Shown here piece by piece: positions 59,483-64,000 of a stretch of 64,000 nucleotides of DNA. Position 1 is the stretch's first letter. Each line of letters opens with the position of its first letter. The notes below the pieces were generated by a model that had not been told where the DNA came from, searched no databases, and saw nothing but the letters and a program-made list of their open reading frames with translations. A program made the translations under genes and the position numbers. The DNA comes from Laribacter hongkongensis DSM 14985. Lineage in GTDB: Bacteria > Pseudomonadota > Gammaproteobacteria > Burkholderiales > Aquaspirillaceae. The stretch is taken from positions 1 through 64,000 of the forward strand of contig NZ_AUHR01000002.1 in the NCBI RefSeq assembly GCF_000423285.1, in the 5' to 3' direction.

Positions 59483-59529
59483 TAAACGACCGTTTGAAAT
59501 GGCGCAAGCGGATTTCAAACGAATGTTTG
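59483..59529. promoter_or_regulatory. Tandem AAAC-N4-GTTT operators upstream of acyl-CoA dehydrogenase
   Basis: Two dyads, TAAACGACCGTTTG (59483-59496) and CAAACGAATGTTTG (59516-59529), are centred 33 bases apart, about three helical turns. They match the PsrA-type pattern of TetR repressors responding to long-chain acyl-CoA or fatty acid. They lie 77-123 bases before the dehydrogenase start and about 60-107 bases before the divergent DUF2062 gene, so either could be controlled. Confidence 0.6.
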
Positions 59530-59589
59530 GATTCTGTGGCGCAAAACCGGCCCGCAGGGTTTTCCTGTTGTTTGAATGATTCAGAACAT

Positions 59590-60150
59590 ATGTCGAGAAA
59601 ATGGTTCAGGCGGGTTTTGCCTTCCCACGAGTCGATCGTGCACAACCGCTGGCTGGCGTGGATGGGGCCGGCGCTGCGGCAGCCGCAGCTCTGGCAGCTG
59701 CACCGGCGCAATGTCAGCCGGGCGGTGGCGATCGGCCTGTTTTGCGGGCTGATGCCCGGACCGACACAGATGCTGTCGGCCGGTATCCTGGCGTGGCTGT
59801 TCCGCGTCAACCTGCCGGTGGCGCTGTTTACCACCCTCTACACCAACCCGTTTACCATTGTGCCGCTGTATTTGCTGGCGCTTAAATATGGCGAGCTGAT
59901 TACTGGCTATCATGGCGCCGGAATGACCGAGCCGCCCGAACCGGGAGAGGCCGGTCTGGTGGCGTGGGCCCATGCACTGGGTGACTGGGCGTGGTCGCTC
60001 GGGCCGTCATTGCTGGTCGGTCTGGTGGCGCTGGCCCTGACCCTGGCGCTGGCAGGCTATGTCGTGGTTGAAGGTGTATGGCGCATGCACGTCGTGCATG
60101 CCTGGAGAAAAAGAAAGTGGCGGCATGGATCTGACCGAAAACCGGATTGA
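59590..60150 (+). CDS. DUF2062-domain membrane protein
   Basis: The 186-residue protein has a basic N-terminus (MSRKWFRRVLPS) and the DUF2062 pattern NVSRAVAIGLFCGLMPGPTQ and NLPVALFTTLYTNPFTIVPLY. It has about three membrane segments and ends in a basic tail. The function of DUF2062 proteins is unknown; some relatives are fused to glycosyltransferases. I start at the ATG at 59590. The frame is open from 59494 but that part overlaps the operators. Its end overlaps the Nudix gene by 26 bases. Confidence 0.88.
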   Translation: MSRKWFRRVLPSHESIVHNRWLAWMGPALRQPQLWQLHRRNVSRAVAIGLFCGLMPGPTQMLSAGILAWLFRVNLPVALFTTLYTNPFTIVPLYLLALKYGELITGYHGAGMTEPPEPGEAGLVAWAHALGDWAWSLGPSLLVGLVALALTLALAGYVVVEGVWRMHVVHAWRKRKWRHGSDRKPD

Positions 60151-60685
60151 CGGCGACGTGGTGTATCAGGGCGGATTTTTCGAGGTCACGCGCGACCAGG
60201 TGCGCCTGCCCGGCGGCCGGACCAGCCAGCGGGAGTTCATCCGGCATCCGGGCGCCGTTGCGGTCTTTGCCGCTTTGCCTGATGGCCGGCTGGTGTTCGA
60301 GCGGCAGTTCCGCTATCCCGCCGGGCGCGAGTTCCTGGAGATTCCGGCCGGCAAGATCGACCCGCATGAATCACCGCTGGCCACTGCCCGGCGCGAGTTG
60401 CTGGAGGAAACCGGCTACGCTGCCGCACACTGGTGGCAACTGCCGACCGGGTATCCCTGCATCGGTTACTCCGACGAACGCATCGTCTATTTTGTGGCCG
60501 AAGGGCTGGTATCCGGCGAGCGCCGGCTGGACGAAGGGGAATTCCTCGAAGTGCTGACCCTGTCTCTGGACGAAGTCCGCCGTCTTGCTGCCAGCGGCGA
60601 GCTGTGTGACGGCAAGACGCTGGCCGGACTTTACTGGTACGAGCAGTTTCTTGCCGGCCGGATTGAACGCATCGTTGCTGTCTAA
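60125..60685 (+). CDS. nudF: Nudix hydrolase (ADP-ribose pyrophosphatase-like)
   Basis: The 186-residue protein holds a full Nudix box (Gx5Ex7REUxEExGU) as GKIDPHESPLATARRELLEE, followed by TGY. It has GRLVFERQFRYPAGREFLEI before it and GYSDERIVYFVAEGL after it. This layout is that of ADP-ribose pyrophosphatases (NudF/YffH group), which recycle ADP-ribose and related sugar nucleotides. The ATG at 60125 lies inside the end of the DUF2062 gene, suggesting coupled translation. The exact substrate is inferred. Confidence 0.88.
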   Translation: MDLTENRIDGDVVYQGGFFEVTRDQVRLPGGRTSQREFIRHPGAVAVFAALPDGRLVFERQFRYPAGREFLEIPAGKIDPHESPLATARRELLEETGYAAAHWWQLPTGYPCIGYSDERIVYFVAEGLVSGERRLDEGEFLEVLTLSLDEVRRLAASGELCDGKTLAGLYWYEQFLAGRIERIVAV

Positions 60686-60708
60686 CCCCTAGTCCAAGAG
60701 CCTTGGTC

Positions 60709-60987
60709 ATGAAACTGCGCTGTCCGGCCCGTATCCGCACCCGTCGCGGGGAAACCTTCTATGGCGAATGCGTGGAGCTCACCGTTGAAGGGTTGTCCGT
60801 ACACAGCGAATACGTGCCGCAGTTTCGCGAAATGCTCGAAATCATCGTCATGGCCCCCGATCTGGCCGGCAAGCCGGTCGCACCCCTGCGGTTGACCACC
60901 GAGGTGATGCATTGCTGTGCCGTCGAGCCCGGTTCCCGCTTTGAAATGGCGATGACCATCGTGGCCCGCAGCCACGAGGACAGCTGA
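60709..60987 (+). CDS. PilZ-like domain protein
   Basis: The 92-residue protein looks like a bare PilZ beta-barrel: CPARIRTRRGETFYGECVEL, then TVEGLSVHSEYVP, and hydrophobic strands to the end. Canonical PilZ domains bind c-di-GMP through RxxxR and (D/N)xSxxG. An Arg pair is present at the start (RIRTRR), but the second motif reads ELTVEGL, so ligand binding is uncertain. AAGAG lies before the ATG at 60709. It follows the Nudix gene by 23 bases. Confidence 0.65.
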   Translation: MKLRCPARIRTRRGETFYGECVELTVEGLSVHSEYVPQFREMLEIIVMAPDLAGKPVAPLRLTTEVMHCCAVEPGSRFEMAMTIVARSHEDS

Positions 60988-60993
60988 TCCGGT

Positions 60994-61308
60994 TCAGTCG
61001 AAGGACTGCACGCCTGCCTGCGGTGCCGGAAGATCGTGCCGGCGCCGGCGAGGCTGGACACGGACGGCACAGTAGCCGTTGACCTCGTCACGCGTCCGGA
61101 TGAAAAACAGCGTTGAAGCGGCGCAGAACGCTGCAAACACCCATGCCAGCAGAAACACGGTGCCGTAAGCGGTCAGGGGCGAATCAAACAGCGGCTGGCC
61201 GGCGAGCGCCGGACTGGCAGGGTCGATGACCAGGAAAATGCCCGTAGTGGCCAGACCGGCCACCCAGAACGACGTCCACAGCACGATGGCAAAGCGCGGT
61301 GACAGCAT
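60994..61308 (-). CDS. Small two-helix membrane protein of unknown function
   Basis: The 104-residue protein has two clear membrane segments (about residues 7-28 and 47-70) and a basic, Arg-rich C-terminal tail. I do not recognise the family. A strong GGAGG ribosome site precedes the ATG at 61308. A 15-base palindrome lies 84 bases upstream, so its expression may be regulated. It is convergent with the PilZ-like gene and downstream of nrdG in the same orientation. Confidence 0.75.
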   Translation of the reverse strand: MLSPRFAIVLWTSFWVAGLATTGIFLVIDPASPALAGQPLFDSPLTAYGTVFLLAWVFAAFCAASTLFFIRTRDEVNGYCAVRVQPRRRRHDLPAPQAGVQSFD

Positions 61309-61391
61309 GGAGGCCTCCTGTACACATAAGGTTGTGTTTCGCGGAACTGCACTCTGTCAACGTAGCGTGGCCTGCGGCACAGGACAAGCAG

Positions 61392-61406
61392 GATTGTCAG
61401 ACAATC
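61392..61406. promoter_or_regulatory. 15-base palindrome upstream of the small membrane protein gene
   Basis: GATTGTCAGACAATC has perfect seven-base arms around a central A. It resembles TTGTC-N-GACAA operators of GntR/FadR-subfamily repressors. It lies between the nrdG stop and the start at 61308. Confidence 0.45.
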
Positions 61407-61439
61407 TGCATGGCGTGCAACCTTGGCTGTCCGGCCGAC

Positions 61440-61919
61440 TCATTCCGTCCGGTCCGGCGTCAGCCGGTGGATCACCTGGTTGCGGCTGCCGCGCCACACC
61501 AGCGTGGCGTCGGCCTCGTCCTGTTCGAACCGGCCGTCCACCAGCACGTCGACCAGCGCAACCACCTCGTGTTGTGCCGCGCTCAGCGTGGCCAGCGTGT
61601 AGCCGGTCCAGCACCACACGTCCTTGCCCGGACACTCGGTCCGTACCCGCTCAAGCAGCTTCCTGACCGTAGCCAGATTGGCCGGGTGCAGTGGATCCCC
61701 CCCCGAGAGCGACAACCCGCGCCGGCGGATGCGGGTGTCGTTCAGGTCGGCAATGATGCGGTCGGCCAGCGCGTCGTCAAAAGGCCGGCCGCTGTCCACC
61801 GGCCAGGTGGTGGCGTTGTAGCAGCCGGGACAGCGGTGCTCGCAGCCCGACACGAACAGGGTGGCGCGCGTGCCGGGGCCGTTGACGACATCGACCGGAT
61901 AGTACTTGTGGTAATGCAT
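61440..61919 (-). CDS. nrdG: Anaerobic ribonucleotide reductase activating protein
   Basis: NrdG is the radical-SAM activase that installs the glycyl radical on NrdD. The 159-residue protein begins MHYHKYYPVDVVNGPGTRAT and has the cluster motif CEHRCPGC (CxxxCxxC) with SGGDPL downstream for SAM binding. It starts 16 bases after the nrdD stop, so the two form an operon. The pair allows dNTP synthesis without oxygen. Confidence 0.96.
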   Translation of the reverse strand: MHYHKYYPVDVVNGPGTRATLFVSGCEHRCPGCYNATTWPVDSGRPFDDALADRIIADLNDTRIRRRGLSLSGGDPLHPANLATVRKLLERVRTECPGKDVWCWTGYTLATLSAAQHEVVALVDVLVDGRFEQDEADATLVWRGSRNQVIHRLTPDRTE

Positions 61920-61935
61920 GAGGACTGTTCCGCGC

Positions 61936-64000
61936 TTACAGGTGCTTGACGCGGCGTTTCACTTCTTCCTGCTTGCCCGAATTGAACGGACGCGCATCAG
62001 GACTGCCCAGATAGCCGCAGACGCGCCGGGTGACCGATACCCGCGAGGGCTCGCGGTTGCCGCAGGCCGGGCAGACAAAGCCCTTGCTGGTGCAGCGGAA
62101 TTCGCCGGTGAAACCGCAGTCGTAGCATTCGTCGATCGGTGTGTTGGTGCCGTAGTACGGCACCTTGCGGTAGCTGTAGTCCCACACGTCTTCCAGCGCC
62201 TCGACGTTGTGGCGGATGTTCGGGTATTCGCCGTAGCAGATGAAGCCACCGCTGGCGAGCGGCGGGTAGGGCGCCTCGAAGTCGATCTTGTCGTAGGGAT
62301 TGACCTTCTTTTCCACGTCAAGGTGGAAGCTGTTGGTGTAATAGCCCTTGTCGGTCACTCCGTCGACGATGCCGAAGTCGCGGGCGTCGATCTTGCAGAA
62401 GCGCGAGCACAGGTTTTCCGACGGCGTGGAATACAGGCTGAAGCCGTAGCCGGTTTCGGCCTTCCAGCGGTCGGTGGCGGCCCGCAGGCGGCTGACAATG
62501 GCGATGGCCTTGTCGCGCAGTGCGTCGCTGTCAAAAACATGAACGGCATTGCCGTACAGCGCGTTGACGGTTTCGTGCAGGCCGATGTAGCCAAGGCTGA
62601 TCGAGGCACGGCCGTGCTTGAAGATGTCGCTGATCTCGTCGTCAGCCTTCAGACGCACGCCGCAGGCGCCTTCCATGTAGAGGATCGGTGCCACGCGCGC
62701 CTTTACGCCCTTGAGCCGTTCGATGCGGTAGAGTAGGGCGTCATGGGCAACGGCGAGCTTGTCGTCCAGCAATTGCCAGAACCGCGCTTCGTCACCCTGC
62801 GCTTCCAGCGCAATGCGCGGCAGGTTGAGGCTGACCACGCCAAGGTTGTTGCGGCCTTCATGCTTTTCTGCGCCGTCCTGTTCCCACTTCGACAGGAACG
62901 AGCGGCAGCCCATCGGCGTCTTGAACGAGCCGGTGACGCGCACCACTTCGTCGTAGTTGAGGATGTCCGGGTACATGCGCTTGCTGGCGCACTCCAGCGC
63001 CAGTTGCTTGATGTCGTAGTTCGGATCGCCGGCCTTGTGGTTGAGGCCGTCCCGGATGGCAAACACCAGCTTGGGAAACACCGCCGTCTTGTGGTTCTTG
63101 CCCAGACCGGCAATGCGGTTCTTCAGGATCGCACGCTGGATCATGCGGGCCTGCCAGCTTTCGCCGAGGCCAAAGCCGAAGGTCACGAACGGCGTCTGGC
63201 CGTTGGAGGTGTGCAGCGTGTTGACTTCGTATTCCAGCGACTGGAAGGCGTCAAAGCAGTCTTTCTCGGTACGCGCCATGGCGTAGCCTTCGGCGTCGGC
63301 AATGCCCCATTCGGCCGCAACGGCCAGGTGTTTGGCGTGACTGAGGGTGACATACGGCGCCAGCACTTCGTCGATGCGGTTGATGGTGGTGCCGCCGTAA
63401 ATGTGGCTGGCCACCTGGGCGATGATCTGGGCAGTGACGGCTGCGGCACTGGTGATCGATTTGGGCGTGTCGATCTCGGCGTTGCCCATCTTGAAACCGT
63501 GCGTGAGCATGCCTTCGACGTCGATCAGCATGCAGTTGAACATCGGGAAGAACGGCGAATAGTCCAGGTCGTGAAAGTGCAGCTCGCCCTTCTGGTGTGC
63601 CTCGGCCACATGGCGCGGCAGCAGGTGGGTCAGCGCGTAGTGGCGGGCGACAATGCCGGCCAGCAGGTCGCGCTGGGTCGGGATCACCTTGGCGTCCTTG
63701 TTGGCGTTTTCGTTCAGCAGTGCCGTGTTACTCTGTTCCACCAGCCCGGCAATGTCCTGCGCCAGCCGTCCACGCGCCTCGCGTGCGAGGTCGCGGTCGT
63801 GGCGGTATTCGATATAGGCCCGTGCCACTTCCGGCGCCTGTGCCATCAGCAGGTCTTCCACCCGGGTCTGGATTTCGTGGATGTCGACTTCTTCGCGTCC
63901 GGCCAGTTCATCTCCGATGGTCCGCGCCAGTGCGTTTCCCAGTCCGGCATCGGCATGGGCGCAGGCCCGGCGGGCAGCATCGACAGCCTCGGCGATGCGG
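61936..64000 (-). CDS. nrdD: Anaerobic ribonucleoside-triphosphate reductase (5' end missing)
   Basis: NrdD reduces ribonucleoside triphosphates to deoxy forms under anaerobic conditions. The frame is open to the window edge, so the start codon lies outside. The first residues present (RIAEAVDAARRAC, EEVDIHEIQTRVEDLLM) belong to the N-terminal ATP-cone. The core has HFHDLDYSPFFPMFNCMLID and GTTINRIDEVLAPYVTLSH. Near the end are the four-Cys zinc site (CYDCGFTGEFRC to CPACGN) and the glycyl-radical region RRVCGYLGSPDARPF. nrdG follows directly. Confidence 0.97.
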   Translation of the reverse strand, partial: RIAEAVDAARRACAHADAGLGNALARTIGDELAGREEVDIHEIQTRVEDLLMAQAPEVARAYIEYRHDRDLAREARGRLAQDIAGLVEQSNTALLNENANKDAKVIPTQRDLLAGIVARHYALTHLLPRHVAEAHQKGELHFHDLDYSPFFPMFNCMLIDVEGMLTHGFKMGNAEIDTPKSITSAAAVTAQIIAQVASHIYGGTTINRIDEVLAPYVTLSHAKHLAVAAEWGIADAEGYAMARTEKDCFDAFQSLEYEVNTLHTSNGQTPFVTFGFGLGESWQARMIQRAILKNRIAGLGKNHKTAVFPKLVFAIRDGLNHKAGDPNYDIKQLALECASKRMYPDILNYDEVVRVTGSFKTPMGCRSFLSKWEQDGAEKHEGRNNLGVVSLNLPRIALEAQGDEARFWQLLDDKLAVAHDALLYRIERLKGVKARVAPILYMEGACGVRLKADDEISDIFKHGRASISLGYIGLHETVNALYGNAVHVFDSDALRDKAIAIVSRLRAATDRWKAETGYGFSLYSTPSENLCSRFCKIDARDFGIVDGVTDKGYYTNSFHLDVEKKVNPYDKIDFEAPYPPLASGGFICYGEYPNIRHNVEALEDVWDYSYRKVPYYGTNTPIDECYDCGFTGEFRCTSKGFVCPACGNREPSRVSVTRRVCGYLGSPDARPFNSGKQEEVKRRVKHL

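Noticed and set aside
1-64000. tRNA genes and Neisseria-type DNA uptake sequences
   Set aside because: I saw no cloverleaf with a T-loop GTTCRANYC in the gaps and no repeated GCCGTCTGAA decamer. A covariance-model scan could still find something missed by eye.

Overview
The window is a GC-rich stretch of bacterial chromosome. It starts in the last bases of a 23S rRNA gene with its 5S rRNA and ends inside an anaerobic ribonucleotide reductase gene. Gene content (methylcitrate operon of the acnD/prpF type, rseP-bamA-skp-lpxD-fabZ-lpxA-lpxB outer-membrane block, LysR and FixJ-type regulators, Tat and lipoprotein signals) points to a Gram-negative betaproteobacterium. I infer the order Neisseriales, perhaps a relative of Laribacter or Chromobacterium, but no marker here proves the genus. 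Most of the window is dense, ordinary chromosome. The only mobile element is one decayed IS3-family copy; there is no CRISPR array and no prophage.

Layout. 0-3.2 kb: rRNA end, orn, pgi and pncC; orn and the first part of pgi are clearly AT-richer than everything after them. 3.3-4.5 kb: IS3-family insertion with a broken orfA. 4.7-11.1 kb (minus): propionate operon prpB-cupin-prpC-acnD-prpF with strong hairpins in two gaps. 11.4-17.1 kb: YfaZ-like porin, a VWA/CoxE-like protein, and an aldehyde dehydrogenase/Tat protein/GMC oxidoreductase operon. 17.2-22.2 kb: aminotransferase, mobB-moeA, and a YbaL-type antiporter. 22.5-29.4 kb (minus): yaaA, MOSC protein, cca, marC, a chorismate-mutase-like protein, a SpmA-SpmB fusion, a tautomerase and an MFS transporter. 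A run of 18 perfect TTCCGC hexamers lies upstream of the SpmA-SpmB gene. A LysR regulator is divergent from the MFS gene. 30.4-39.1 kb (plus): lipoprotein hydrolase, then the envelope biogenesis block. 39-50 kb: fhs, hrpA, a CHASE-type sensor kinase with its FixJ-like regulator, a hydrolase and a PolB-like exonuclease. 50-57.5 kb: a 2-oxoacid dehydrogenase E1alpha-E1beta-E2 set without E3, RidA, an ArnT-like glycosyltransferase, dtd and sdaA. 57.6-64 kb: acyl-CoA dehydrogenase, DUF2062 protein, Nudix hydrolase, PilZ-like protein, a small membrane protein, nrdG and nrdD.

How the genes fit together. Propionyl-CoA is oxidised to pyruvate by the prp operon. Acyl-CoA dehydrogenase, the E1/E2 complex and serine dehydratase also feed central carbon metabolism. 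The best candidate for something new is regulatory. Four AAAC-N4-GTTT dyads, resembling operators of PsrA/FadR-type TetR repressors of fatty-acid metabolism, sit in front of three genes: the acyl-CoA dehydrogenase (two sites), an alpha/beta hydrolase, and the VWA protein. The second candidate is the hexanucleotide tract, which could tune expression of the membrane protein downstream by slippage. I found no clearly undescribed multi-gene system.
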